This document shows positions 32,176 to 41,821 of a DNA stretch of 64,000 nt, one piece after another. Position numbers and translations under genes: made by a program. Origin of the DNA: an uncultured Bartonella sp. (GTDB taxonomy: Bacteria; Pseudomonadota; Alphaproteobacteria; Rhizobiales; Rhizobiaceae); NCBI RefSeq assembly GCF_946479275.1, contig NZ_CAMLFE010000001.1:1-64000 (forward strand), written 5' to 3'. The notes under the pieces are model-generated. The model worked only from the letters and a program-made list of their open reading frames with translations, searched no databases and had not been told where the DNA came from. Within the stretch, counting starts at the first letter, position 1; every line of letters begins with the position of its first letter.

Positions 32176-32684
32176 AATTCGGGCAAGTCCTTTATTTAAC
32201 GCATAGCAAGCGGTGATAAACATCCCATTTCAGATAAATTTGTCGGCTTAATGTCACTTTTGAATAACATCGCTTGCTGTCAAGCAGTTGGCAGCTATCA
32301 CGCAGTTGAAATGTTCTCGGCAGCGTGGCTTGCAACAAGCGACATTTTTAAAAATGTGTGAAGGAATTTTAAAAAGTGTGGAAGGTCAATCAAGCCTTAT
32401 TTCAATAGTCGCAGATAAGGGCTAAAAAACGTAAAACTGCGCAAGCGGTGACCCGTTTACGCAGTTTTATCTTTACGCATTTTCCGGACGATACTCATAC
32501 ACATGTCCGGAATTACACCTCTGGTACGCACTACCTGATCCAGAGAGAAACAAGTTGTTTTTGTTTCTGGAGCCTTTGTAGATGAACAATGTTAATCACG
32601 GGTTAGCGAACACTTAATGAAGTATGAAAATCGCTATTTTTTTAAAAAAATTGCGGTTTTTTTTATTGGTAAAGGGTGATTGAT
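32176..32684. other. Structured leader region upstream of cobQ
   Basis: No gene. Several stems are visible: 32432-32469 (TAAAACTGCG / CGCAGTTTTA), 32482-32512 (TTCCGGAC / GTCCGGAA), then CTCTGG (32519) that can pair with CCAGAG (32540), while the adjacent AGAAACAA (32546-32553) pairs with TTGTTTCT (32561-32568). Near 32345-32385 a short direct repeat AAAA(A/T)GTGTG(A/G)AAGG occurs. I could not find the conserved boxes of a cobalamin riboswitch here. Confidence 0.5.
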
Positions 32685-34139
32685 TTGGCGCGTGCATTGA
32701 TGTTTCAGGGCACAGGTTCGGATGTCGGCAAAACAGTTCTTGTTGCCGGCTTTTGCCGTTTGGCCTCCCGCAAGGGCATCAAGGTAATGCCGTTCAAACC
32801 GCAGAACATGTCGAACAATGCCGCTGTTGCCGATGATGGTGGCGAGATCGGGCGTGGTCAATGGCTACAAGCTTTTGCAGCAAATGAAAAACCGTCCGTT
32901 CATATGAATCCGGTTTTGTTGAAACCGCAAAGTTCTACCGGTTCCCAAATCATAGTGCAGGGTAAGCTTTCCGGTTTTAAAAAAGGTGTCGATTATCAAA
33001 AAATGAAGGGTGCACTTCTTGATCGGGTAATGGAATCTTATGCCCGATTGAAGGAGAGAGCCGATTTGGTGCTGGTGGAGGGGGCGGGTTCACCGGCAGA
33101 AATCAATTTGCGCCATGGTGATATTGCCAATATGGGGTTTGCGCGAAGCGCCGATGTGCCGGTTATATTGATTGGCGATATTGACCGCGGTGGTGTGATC
33201 GCTTCACTTGTCGGTACAGCAGCAATTCTTGAACGCGAAGACCGTGCAATGGTTTGCGGTTATCTCATCAATAAATTTCGCGGGGATGTGAGCCTTTTTG
33301 ATGATGGAATCAAAGCAATCCGGAATTTTACCGGCTGGCCATGCCTCGGCGTTATTCCCTGGCTTGAAGGCGCAAGCCTTTTGCCTCCTGAAGATTCGAT
33401 GGTACTTGAACATAGAGAGCCAAAAAAACATGGCAAAGTAAAAATAGCTGTACCGGTTTTACCCCATATTGCCAATTTTGATGATCTCGACCCGTTGGCC
33501 CACGAAAGTGATGTTGAAATTGTCTTTGTCCGGAAAGGTGAGTGTTTTCCAACCGACAGCGATGTTATTATCCTTCCCGGCTCCAAATCGACCATAGCGG
33601 ATATGATTTCTCTTCGTGAGCGCAAGTGGGATGGGGAGATTATCAAACACGCCAAAAAAGGCGGTATGGTTATCGGTATTTGCGGCGGCTTTCAAATTCT
33701 TGGCAGAAAAATTTTGGATCCCGATTCTCTGGAAGGAAATGTTAGCGAAATAGACGCGCTTGGCCTTCTTGATATGGTAACAGAAATCGGAGAACGAAAA
33801 CTTACACGCAATAGTGAAGCTGTTCATCTTTTAAGTGGACTTCCGCTCACAGGCTATGAAATCCATATGGGCAAAAGCTTCGGTCCCGATTGTCTCCATG
33901 CCCCTTTAAAAATAAACAATGTCGAAGACGGTGCGGCCTCGCCTGACGGAAAGGTTTGGGGAACCTATCTCCATGGTTTGTTTTCGGCGGATGCTTTCCG
34001 TCATTATTTTATCGGAAATTTTGGTGCAAAGCCGGATGCGTCCGGACATTTTGAAAAAATTGATAATGCACTCAATAAAATAGCCGACGAGTTGGAAAAG
34101 GCCGTCGATGTAAACGCGCTTTTTCGGCTTGCACGATAA
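32685..34139 (+). CDS. cobQ: Cobyric acid synthase
   Basis: CobQ amidates four side chains of adenosylcobyrinic a,c-diamide, using glutamine. The N-terminal DTBS-like ATPase has FQGTGSDVGKTVLVAGFCR, FKPQNMSNNA and LVEGAGSPAEINLR; the C-terminal class I glutaminase-like domain has the cysteine in GICGGFQILG and the histidine in TYLHGLF. The TTG at 32685 gives MARALMFQGTGSD, the rhizobial N-terminus, with AAGGG eight bases upstream; the track's GTG at 32676 lies on that ribosome site. Length is 484. It is the first cob gene of the cluster. Confidence 0.95.
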   Translation: MARALMFQGTGSDVGKTVLVAGFCRLASRKGIKVMPFKPQNMSNNAAVADDGGEIGRGQWLQAFAANEKPSVHMNPVLLKPQSSTGSQIIVQGKLSGFKKGVDYQKMKGALLDRVMESYARLKERADLVLVEGAGSPAEINLRHGDIANMGFARSADVPVILIGDIDRGGVIASLVGTAAILEREDRAMVCGYLINKFRGDVSLFDDGIKAIRNFTGWPCLGVIPWLEGASLLPPEDSMVLEHREPKKHGKVKIAVPVLPHIANFDDLDPLAHESDVEIVFVRKGECFPTDSDVIILPGSKSTIADMISLRERKWDGEIIKHAKKGGMVIGICGGFQILGRKILDPDSLEGNVSEIDALGLLDMVTEIGERKLTRNSEAVHLLSGLPLTGYEIHMGKSFGPDCLHAPLKINNVEDGAASPDGKVWGTYLHGLFSADAFRHYFIGNFGAKPDASGHFEKIDNALNKIADELEKAVDVNALFRLAR

Positions 34140-34403
34140 AGTTTAAGCAGCTATCTCTAAAAGAGCCGGTTTTTTGCAAAAGAATTTGCGAAAAATAAAC
34201 TGGACTTTCAGAAAATGGACCCAATTCGGGCATTTCATTCAAGCCGGTCAGTCAAATTATTGTATTTAAGAATGGGCTTAAAAATCTGGTTCCGGTTTGT
34301 GTTCTCGTCATTCAAGAACTCTGATTCTGCATCAAGGCATGAAGCCGGTTTTTCAGCTTTCTTTGTAAAGTGATAAATGTCTATTCCTAAATGGAGAAGA
34401 TTT

Positions 34404-34916
34404 TTGGCAAAAATAACATTGATTCTTGGCGGGACGCGTTCGGGAAAGTCGGTTTTTGCCGAAAATTATGTGTTGTCGGCCAATAAAGTACCGGTCTATC
34501 TCGCAACGGCAGAAATTTTCAATGAAGAGATGGGAAAACGGGTCGACATGCATCGCTCACGCCGCGAGTCCGGCTGGATCAATGTTGAAGAACCGGTTGA
34601 TATTATAGGCGAGATTGCAAAACATAATAGTAAACAAAAGATCGTCCTTGTTGATTGTCTCAGCGTTTGGCTTGGCAATTTATTGGAGCATCACCGGAAC
34701 GTTGAAACAGAAATGGCAAAGCTTGTCGATGGTCTTGCAAAACTTGAGGTAGAAACGGTTTTTGTTTCGAGCGAGGTAGGGCTCGGCATTGTGCCGGACA
34801 ACAAGCTTGCGCGTGAATTCAGTGATTATGCCGGTCTCATGAACCAGAAAATTGCAACTATAGCAGAAACGGTGTTTTTTGTTGCGGCTGGTCTGCCGCT
34901 TAAATTGAAAGGCTAA
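34404..34916 (+). CDS. cobP: Adenosylcobinamide kinase / guanylyltransferase
   Basis: CobP (CobU in Salmonella) phosphorylates adenosylcobinamide and then forms GDP-cobinamide in nucleotide-loop assembly. Walker A is GGTRSGKS, followed by ATAEIFNEEMGKRVDMHRSRR, DCLSVWLGNLL and VSSEVGLGIVPDNKLAREFSDYAGLMNQ. The TTG at 34404 (MAKITLILGG) has GGAG seven bases upstream and is preferred; the track's ATG at 34377 has a poor ribosome site but is possible. It leads the cobP-cobW-cobN-cobO run; cobW starts five bases after its stop. Confidence 0.93.
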   Translation: MAKITLILGGTRSGKSVFAENYVLSANKVPVYLATAEIFNEEMGKRVDMHRSRRESGWINVEEPVDIIGEIAKHNSKQKIVLVDCLSVWLGNLLEHHRNVETEMAKLVDGLAKLEVETVFVSSEVGLGIVPDNKLAREFSDYAGLMNQKIATIAETVFFVAAGLPLKLKG

Positions 34917-34921
34917 CTTTG

Positions 34922-35989
34922 ATGTCGGAACAAAAATTTTTACAAAGCAAAATCCCAACCACCGTCATAACCGGATTTTTGGGTTCCGGAAAAACCACGA
35001 TGATAAGGCATTTATTGGAAAACGCACAAGGCAAACGCATTGCTCTCATCATTAATGAATTTGGCGAGCTTGGCGTGGATGGCGGTTTGCTCAAAGGCTG
35101 CGGTCTTGATAATTGCCACGATGATGATCTCATTGAACTCAATAATGGCTGTATCTGTTGCACGGTTGCCGAAGAATTTATTCCGACTATGACGAAACTG
35201 CTTGAGCGTGAGGATAGGCCCGATCATATCGTGATCGAAACATCAGGTTTGGCACTTCCCCAGCCGCTTGTCGCAGCATTCAATTGGCCTGAAATCAAAA
35301 CACAGGTGACTGTTGACGGGGTGATTACCGTGATTGACGCTCCGGCTGTGGCCGAAGGCCGGTTTGCCGATGATATTGACAAAATCAATGCGGAACGGGC
35401 CGAGGATAGTTCGATTACCCATGAAAGCCCGCTCGAAGAATTGTTTGAAGACCAAATTCATGCGGCTGATCTCATCGTCCTCAACAAGGTCGATCTTATC
35501 GACGAAGACACGCTTGACGAAGTGCGCAATATCATTTCAAGTCATAGCGACAGAGTTCCCCAAATGGTCACGTCGAGTTTTGGCAGCATTGGAACCGATC
35601 TTATATTGGGGCTTGGCGTCGGCACCGAGAGCGATATTGAAAACCGCAAATCCCACCATGAATTGCACCATGCAAATGGCGTTCCGCACAATCACGACGA
35701 ATTCAAAAGCTTTGTCGTTAACGCACCATCAATCCATGATCCCAAGGCTTTGATCGAGCGGTTGAAAACGATCATTGAAGAAAATGATATTTTGAGGCTC
35801 AAAGGTTTTGTCAATGTGGTTGGAAAACCGATGCGTCTCGTTGTTCAAGCCGTCGGTCAGCGGATTGATTCCTATTTTGATCGCCCCTGGCAAAAAAACG
35901 AAGAGCATAAAAGCCATCTTGTTGTTATCGGCCTTCACGAAATCGACGAGGAGAAGGTGCGCAAAACTATTGAAGCGCTTGATGTCTGA
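34922..35989 (+). CDS. cobW: CobW GTPase, cobalt chaperone candidate
   Basis: A G3E-family GTPase of the COG0523 type, thought to deliver cobalt to the CobNST chelatase. Features are Walker A GFLGSGKTT, the metal-binding CxCC motif in NNGCICCTVAEEF, ETSGLALPQPL, the NKVD guanine-specificity motif in LNKVDLID, and a His-rich stretch (HHELHHANGVPHNHDE) before the C-terminal CobW domain. The ATG at 34922 follows directly on a TTG at 34919. Its stop overlaps the cobN start by one base (TGATG), so the two are translationally coupled. Confidence 0.95.
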   Translation: MSEQKFLQSKIPTTVITGFLGSGKTTMIRHLLENAQGKRIALIINEFGELGVDGGLLKGCGLDNCHDDDLIELNNGCICCTVAEEFIPTMTKLLEREDRPDHIVIETSGLALPQPLVAAFNWPEIKTQVTVDGVITVIDAPAVAEGRFADDIDKINAERAEDSSITHESPLEELFEDQIHAADLIVLNKVDLIDEDTLDEVRNIISSHSDRVPQMVTSSFGSIGTDLILGLGVGTESDIENRKSHHELHHANGVPHNHDEFKSFVVNAPSIHDPKALIERLKTIIEENDILRLKGFVNVVGKPMRLVVQAVGQRIDSYFDRPWQKNEEHKSHLVVIGLHEIDEEKVRKTIEALDV

Positions 35990-38900
35990 TGCATTTGCTT
36001 CTTGCCCAGAAAGGAACCATAGCCGAACAGGATAAGGCGATTGATCTTGGACAATCGCCAGCCGATGTTATTTTTCTTTCGGCGGCTGATACCGAATTGG
36101 CAAGCCTTTCGGTTGCAAAAGCCGCGTTGAAGAAAACAACGTCTTCGCTGAGGCTTGTCAATTTGCTTTCGCTTTCGCACCCCATGTCGGTTGACACCTA
36201 TGTCGAAAAAACCGCGTCATATGCGAAATTGATTGTATTGCGCGTGATAGGTGGTGAAAGTTATTGGCCTTATGGCTTGCAAGTTCTCCACTCGCTGGCA
36301 CTGGAAAAAAATATCAAACTGGTGGTTTTGCCCGGTGACGATAAAATAGACGAAAATTTGCAAAAATTTTCTACTGTTGCCGAAGAGGATTGCCACAATC
36401 TTTGGCACTATCTTATTGAAGCGAGTGCGCAAAATATGCGCTCCTTTCTTGAATATTGTGATTATTTGCTGGGGCGCCACGAAAAGCCTGTCGAGGCGAT
36501 CCCCTTGATGAAGGCAGGTCTCTGGTCGCCGGATGACCCACCGTTAACTGTTGATGATCTCGTAAAACTTCACAATGCCACGCATGAACCGGTTGTAGCG
36601 ATCTGTTTTTATCGTGCTTTGGTGCAGAGCGGGCAAACAGCGAGCGTCGAAGCACTTATCGACGCTCTTCAAAAACGCGGCTTAATCGCGCTACCGATTT
36701 TTGTTTCAAGTCTCAAAGATGAATTGAGCGTTGCAATTGTCGATTCGATTTTTGACCGGCTTTCGCCCGATATTGTGTTGAATGCAACGGGCTTTGCGGT
36801 TTCAAAAGGGCATACGGGACGAAAACCCACTGTCCTTGAAAAGCGCGGTGCAATGGTGTTGCAGGTGGTTTTTGCCGGAAGCAGCAAAGAGCAATGGGAA
36901 AAAGATGGGCGTGGATTGACCGCCCGTGATCTCGCCATGAATGTTGCGCTTCCGGAAGTCGATGGGCGCGTATTTACCCGCGCTGTGTCTTTCAAATCGG
37001 CAGTGGAATATGATGACGAGACAGAATGTAATGTTGTCGTCCATAAACCTTTGAAAGACAGGGTCGACTTTGTTGCAGAGCTCACAAAAAACTGGGTAAG
37101 ACTGCGCAACAAGAAGCCCCATGAGCGCCATGTTGCCATTGTCATGGCCAATTATCCGGGAGGCGATGGCCGCTTGGGGCACGGTGTCGGGCTTGATACA
37201 CCGGCAGCCATGATTGTGACGCTTAATGCCATGAAAAACCAAGGCTACGAAATAGAAAATATTCCGGAAAATGGCAATGAGCTCATGCGGTTGATGATTG
37301 AAGGTCCAACCAATGAAGGGGTGAAGGGAAGGATAGTCCGGACAGCGCTTTCTTTGAGTCTTTACAAGAAGTTATTTCAATCACTTGATAAAAAGATTCA
37401 AGATGAAGTGACTGCACGTTGGGGTGCGCCGGAAGACGATGCCTATGTGGTTGACAACGGATTGGCCTTGCCGGTTTTAATGTTGGGGGAAACGGTTGTC
37501 GGATTACAGCCGGAACGCGCATTCGGAATGGACGCAAAGCAAGTCTACCACGCACCCGATATTGTTCCCACCCATCATTACCTTGCATTCTATTTCTGGC
37601 TCCGTTTTGTTTATAAAGCCGATGCTATTATTCATATGGGTAAACACGGCAATCTTGAATGGCTACCGGGAAAAGCTTTGGCACTCTCGAACCATTGCTA
37701 TCCTGAAATTGCTCTTGGACCGATGCCGCATATCTACCCGTTTATTGTCAACGACCCCGGTGAAGGAACACAGGCAAAACGACGCTCTTCAGCCGTTATC
37801 ATTGACCATCTGACCCCGCCTTTGACACGCGCGGAAAGTTATGGCCCGTTAAAAGATCTGGAGGGGCTTGTTGATGAATATTACGAGGCGTCGGGCGTTG
37901 ACCCGCGTCGTCTCGTAAAGCTCAAAGGCGAAATACTTGATCTGGTGCGGCTTACCGGTCTCAATCATGATGCCGGAATTGAAGACCATGATAGCGATGA
38001 TCTGGCACTTGAAAAACTTGATGCCTTTTTGTGCGATCTCAAGGAATTGCAAATCAGGGACGGGCTGCATATTTTTGGCAAAGCGCCTTCCGGCGAACAA
38101 TTGGAAAATCTCCTTGTCGCAACGGCACGTGTTCCCCGTGGCGATGGAGAAAATGGCAGTTTACACCGCGCTATCGCCGATGATCTCGGACTTGCTTTCG
38201 ATCCGCTTGATTGTGTTTTTTCAGAAAAATGGCAAGGTGAAAAGCCTGAAATATTGAAGGGCATGACCGACAGCCTATGGCGCACAAATGGTGACACGGT
38301 CGAACGCATCGAGCTTCTGGCGCTGGCGCTGGTTTCCGGAAAGGTCACTCTTCCTCAAAACTTCACGAAAACAGCGCCAATTCTTAAAAATATTGAAGAA
38401 ACATTGCGGCCATTGATTTTAAGTTGCGGCAAGGCGGAAATTGACGGGCTTTTAACCGCTCTTGACGGGCATTTTGTCGAGCCGGGGCCATCCGGTGCCC
38501 CGACACGCGGGCGGCCGGATGTATTTCCGACAGGGCGCAACTTTTTTTCGGTCGATACAAGGGCTGTACCCACACAATCGGCTTGGCAATTGGGTAGAAA
38601 ATCGGCCGAGCTTCTCATTATCCGCTACGTACAAGACCACGGTGATTGGCCGAAGGCCTTTGGCCTCACCGCTTGGGGAACCGCCAATATGCGCACCGGT
38701 GGTGACGATATTGCGCAGGCTCTCGCACTTATCGGCGTCAAACCTTTGTGGGATGCGGCATCCCGCCGTGTGACCGGTGTTGAAGTTATTCCTGTAGCTG
38801 TTCTTGGTCGGCCACGTGTCGATGTGACGTTAAGGATTTCCGGTTTCTTCCGCGATGCATTTCCCGAACAGATCGCCTTGTTCGATCAGGCGGTGCGTCT

Positions 38901-39738
38901 TGTTGCCTCGCTTGACGAGGAGGAAGAGGATAATCCGCTCCATGCGCATTATTTGAAAGACGTTAAAACGCTCACTGAAACCGGAAAGAGTACAAAAGAG
39001 GCGGAAAGAGAAGCCGGTTTTCGTGTTTTCGGCGCTCGTCCGGGTGTTTATGGAACCGGCGTTCAGGAGCTTCTTGACAAGGGCGAATGGAATGACCGTA
39101 ACGACCTTGGTAAAGCATGGATTGCCCATTCTTCATTTGCTTACGGTAAGGAAGACGGGGTTGCTGCACAAAATATGCTTGAAAACCGGCTTCATCATAT
39201 CAATGCCGTTGTCCAAAATCAGGATAATCGCGAACATGATCTTCTCGATTCCGGTGAATATTATGCTTTTGAAGGGGGAATGGCTTCGGCAGTCGCCGAT
39301 AAGCAGGGTGCTTTTCCGAAAGTCTATCACAATGATATGTCGCGCCCCGAACGGCCGATGATAAAAACTTTGCAGGAAGAAATCGGGCGGACACTCCGCG
39401 GGCGTGCTGTTAATCCGAAATGGATAGAAGGGGTTATGCGACACGGCTTTAAAGGTGCTGTCGAAATGGCTGCAACTGTCGACTATCTTTTTGCTTTTTC
39501 GGCTACAACAAATGCCGTATCCAACGAACAATTCGAGGCGATTTATAATGCCTATATCGACGATGAAACCGTGCGGAATTTTTTAATCGGAAATAATCCT
39601 GCAGCTTTAAGAGAAATGGCACATAAACTTGAACAGGCGATCCGGAGAGAGTTATGGAAACCGCGCTCCAATTCTGCTTTGTTTGAACTGGAAGAACTAC
39701 AGAAAGGCTCGATAACATGGACGCCAAGGAAAAGCTGA
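35989..39738 (+). CDS. cobN: Cobaltochelatase subunit CobN
   Basis: CobN is the large, hydrogenobyrinic-diamide-binding subunit of the ATP-dependent aerobic cobaltochelatase, which works with CobS and CobT. The 1249-residue protein shows family motifs such as MANYPGGDGRLGHGVGLDTPA, YKADAIIHMGKHGNLEWLPGKALAL, PFIVNDPGEGTQAKRR and GWAHSSFAYG-like WIAHSSFAYGK. It overlaps cobW by one base and cobO by 22 bases, so all three are coupled. CobS and CobT are not in the window; in relatives they lie elsewhere on the chromosome. CobN commits this organism to late, aerobic cobalt insertion. Confidence 0.97.
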   Translation: MHLLLAQKGTIAEQDKAIDLGQSPADVIFLSAADTELASLSVAKAALKKTTSSLRLVNLLSLSHPMSVDTYVEKTASYAKLIVLRVIGGESYWPYGLQVLHSLALEKNIKLVVLPGDDKIDENLQKFSTVAEEDCHNLWHYLIEASAQNMRSFLEYCDYLLGRHEKPVEAIPLMKAGLWSPDDPPLTVDDLVKLHNATHEPVVAICFYRALVQSGQTASVEALIDALQKRGLIALPIFVSSLKDELSVAIVDSIFDRLSPDIVLNATGFAVSKGHTGRKPTVLEKRGAMVLQVVFAGSSKEQWEKDGRGLTARDLAMNVALPEVDGRVFTRAVSFKSAVEYDDETECNVVVHKPLKDRVDFVAELTKNWVRLRNKKPHERHVAIVMANYPGGDGRLGHGVGLDTPAAMIVTLNAMKNQGYEIENIPENGNELMRLMIEGPTNEGVKGRIVRTALSLSLYKKLFQSLDKKIQDEVTARWGAPEDDAYVVDNGLALPVLMLGETVVGLQPERAFGMDAKQVYHAPDIVPTHHYLAFYFWLRFVYKADAIIHMGKHGNLEWLPGKALALSNHCYPEIALGPMPHIYPFIVNDPGEGTQAKRRSSAVIIDHLTPPLTRAESYGPLKDLEGLVDEYYEASGVDPRRLVKLKGEILDLVRLTGLNHDAGIEDHDSDDLALEKLDAFLCDLKELQIRDGLHIFGKAPSGEQLENLLVATARVPRGDGENGSLHRAIADDLGLAFDPLDCVFSEKWQGEKPEILKGMTDSLWRTNGDTVERIELLALALVSGKVTLPQNFTKTAPILKNIEETLRPLILSCGKAEIDGLLTALDGHFVEPGPSGAPTRGRPDVFPTGRNFFSVDTRAVPTQSAWQLGRKSAELLIIRYVQDHGDWPKAFGLTAWGTANMRTGGDDIAQALALIGVKPLWDAASRRVTGVEVIPVAVLGRPRVDVTLRISGFFRDAFPEQIALFDQAVRLVASLDEEEEDNPLHAHYLKDVKTLTETGKSTKEAEREAGFRVFGARPGVYGTGVQELLDKGEWNDRNDLGKAWIAHSSFAYGKEDGVAAQNMLENRLHHINAVVQNQDNREHDLLDSGEYYAFEGGMASAVADKQGAFPKVYHNDMSRPERPMIKTLQEEIGRTLRGRAVNPKWIEGVMRHGFKGAVEMAATVDYLFAFSATTNAVSNEQFEAIYNAYIDDETVRNFLIGNNPAALREMAHKLEQAIRRELWKPRSNSALFELEELQKGSITWTPRKS

Positions 39739-40343
39739 CGGAAGCGGAATTGAATGCCCGTCATGCCGAAAAAATGAAAAAGAAAGAGGCCGCGCGCAAA
39801 AAAATAGAAGCCGGTAAAACCAAAGAAAAAGGCCTTCTCATTGTTCATACGGGCAAGGGCAAAGGCAAGACAACGGCCGCTTTCGGGATGGTTTTTCGCG
39901 CTCTCGGCCAGAATATGAAGGTTGGCGTTGTGCAGTTTGTCAAGGGATTAAGGCAAACCGGCGAGCGCACCGCACTTGAAAAATTCGGCGATCAGGTGCG
40001 CGTTTATGCCCATGGTGAGGGCTTCACATGGGAAACGCAGGATCGTGAAAAAGACATTGCCGAAGCGCGAAAAGCATGGAACATTGCCAAAGAGATGATC
40101 CTCGACGACACCACGGATATGGTGCTTTGTGACGAGTTGAATATCGTATTGCGCTATGATTATTTACCTTTGGAAGAAGTGCTTGACGTGTTATCGAAGC
40201 GACCTTTCATGAAGCATGTTATCATTACCGGTCGCAATGCACGAAATGAATTGATTGAGGCTGCCGATCTGGTAACAGAAATGGAATTGGTCAAACACCC
40301 GTTCCGTTCCGGCATAAAAGGACAGAAGGGGATTGAATTCTGA
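39717..40343 (+). CDS. cobO: Cob(I)yrinic acid a,c-diamide adenosyltransferase
   Basis: CobO adenosylates the corrin cobalt. The 208-residue product has a charged N-terminal helix (AELNARHAEKMKKKEAARKKIE), the P-loop VHTGKGKGKTTAAFGM, VQFVKG, the FTWETQDREKD segment and LVLCDELNIVLRYDYLP-like VLCDELNIVL. It starts 22 bases inside cobN and its TGA overlaps the ATG of the next membrane gene (CTGATGA). Confidence 0.96.
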   Translation: MDAKEKLTEAELNARHAEKMKKKEAARKKIEAGKTKEKGLLIVHTGKGKGKTTAAFGMVFRALGQNMKVGVVQFVKGLRQTGERTALEKFGDQVRVYAHGEGFTWETQDREKDIAEARKAWNIAKEMILDDTTDMVLCDELNIVLRYDYLPLEEVLDVLSKRPFMKHVIITGRNARNELIEAADLVTEMELVKHPFRSGIKGQKGIEF

Positions 40344-40771
40344 TGACCGCAACCTGGCAGTTCTGGGCGTTTCTTTCAGCAATTTTTGCTGCTTTAACGG
40401 CTATTTTCGCAAAAGTCGGTATAAGCGGTATCAATTCCGATTTTGCCACTTTGATAAGAACAATTGTTATCATTGCCGCTTTATGTCTGTTTTTAAGCAT
40501 CACCGGACAATGGCAACGTCCGGGAGTTATTCCAACAAAATCATGGGTTTTCCTTGTTCTATCGGGTCTTGCCACGGGTGCTTCATGGCTTGCTTATTTC
40601 CGCGCTCTGCAATTGGGAGATGCTTCCCATGTTGCTCCGATTGACAAATTATCGGTTATTTTTGTTGCCATTTTTGGCGTTACTTTTCTCGGTGAAAAAT
40701 TGACAGCCATTAACTGGACCGGTGTCGTACTGATCGGCGCGGGCGTTATTTTGCTGGCATTAAAAATATAG
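40343..40771 (+). CDS. EamA-like single-domain transporter coupled to cobO
   Basis: A 142-residue membrane protein with about five hydrophobic helices and one EamA (drug/metabolite transporter) repeat, including FATLIRTIVIIAAL and the conserved end TFLGEKLTAINWTGVVLIGAGVILLAL. Single-repeat members usually act as dimers. It overlaps cobO by one base, so it is translated with the cob operon; a role in moving cobalt, a precursor or the product is only suggested by this. A perfect terminator 24 bases later ends the operon. Confidence 0.85.
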   Translation: MTATWQFWAFLSAIFAALTAIFAKVGISGINSDFATLIRTIVIIAALCLFLSITGQWQRPGVIPTKSWVFLVLSGLATGASWLAYFRALQLGDASHVAPIDKLSVIFVAIFGVTFLGEKLTAINWTGVVLIGAGVILLALKI

Positions 40772-40794
40772 AAGAGCATAATTGTTCCGTCATT

Positions 40795-40833
40795 AAAACC
40801 GGTTCGGCAGCTTTATGCGAACCGGTTTTTTTT
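40795..40833 (+). terminator. Terminator of the cobP-cobW-cobN-cobO-EamA operon
   Basis: A perfect 12-bp stem (AAAACCGGTTCG / CGAACCGGTTTT), 11-base loop, then T residues. It also lies after the convergent TSUP gene and may serve both strands. Confidence 0.92.
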
Positions 40834-40873
40834 AAAGCTCTATGATGATATTCTGATGGAGAGGCTTTAACTC

Positions 40874-41662
40874 TCAAAGGTTCAGCCATTGCCGCAACGG
40901 ATTGTCATGAGCTTCCAAGAGTTTATAGGCAAGAATAACGCATACGATGACCAATAGCGGCTTTATGAGCTTGGCGCCGGTTTTCATGGCGACGCGGGCA
41001 CCCAATTGTGCACCGATAAATTGTGCTATTCCCATAGCAATGCCGATTTTTATATTGATCGAACCCATGATGGCAAAAGTCAGGAAACCACCGAGATTGG
41101 ATGAAAAGTTCAACAGTTTCGTATGGGCTGTCGCTTTGAGGATTCCAAATCCCGAGAGGGAAACAAAGGCCAGCATATAGAAAGAACCGGCACCCGGACC
41201 GAATATGCCGTCGTAAAAGCCGACAAGTGGCGCCATAGTCAGCGAAAAGATGATTGGCCGCATCCGCTCCTGTTTATCAATGTCGTTGAGGTTCGGCTTG
41301 AATGCAAAATAACAGGCAACAACAATGAGCAGAACGGGCAGGAACGCTTGAAATAATTTGACAGGAATGAGGGTCGCAACCAATGCGCCGATAACACTTC
41401 CGATAAAGGCCATAGTGGCTTGGAGGATTTGTTTCCTTATATTGACATGCCCACCACGGGCATAGGCCACCATTGCAGAAAATGACCCGAAAAGTCCCTG
41501 CAACTTGTTTGTACCTAGTGTTTCAACTGGTGGAAGACCCGAAAGCATAAGGGCAGGTATGGTGATAAGGCCACCGCCACCGGCAATCGAATCTATAAAA
41601 CCGGCAAGCAAACCGGCAAAAATCAAAATCAGAACAGTCGGGTCAAAAAGGAATTCCAGCAT
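40874..41662 (-). CDS. TauE/SafE (TSUP) family permease
   Basis: A 262-residue inner-membrane protein with seven to eight hydrophobic helices and the TSUP repeat motifs GFIDSIAGGGGLITIPALML near the N-terminus and GFYDGIFGPGAGSFYMLAFV in the second half. TSUP members move sulphite, sulphoacetate or other anions; some sit beside cobalamin genes. The substrate here is unknown. It is convergent with the cobO operon and divergent from the TerB-like gene, and has no close partner. Confidence 0.88.
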   Translation of the reverse strand: MLEFLFDPTVLILIFAGLLAGFIDSIAGGGGLITIPALMLSGLPPVETLGTNKLQGLFGSFSAMVAYARGGHVNIRKQILQATMAFIGSVIGALVATLIPVKLFQAFLPVLLIVVACYFAFKPNLNDIDKQERMRPIIFSLTMAPLVGFYDGIFGPGAGSFYMLAFVSLSGFGILKATAHTKLLNFSSNLGGFLTFAIMGSINIKIGIAMGIAQFIGAQLGARVAMKTGAKLIKPLLVIVCVILAYKLLEAHDNPLRQWLNL

Positions 41663-41821
41663 TGGCGAATATTACCTGAACAGAATAGATTAAGGAATAA
41701 TAGAATAATTTAGATAAAGAAACGTCAAACGTTGCATTCATGCACTTGTGTTTTTTGTGCAATATTGGCAAGCTCTGCTTTTAGTTCAGCTCTCCTAACG
41801 TGGCAAGAAGCGGAGTTTCGC

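Noticed and set aside
32176-32684. Cobalamin riboswitch before cobQ
   Set aside because: Hairpins exist but I could not find the conserved GCCACTG-type or B12-box wording.
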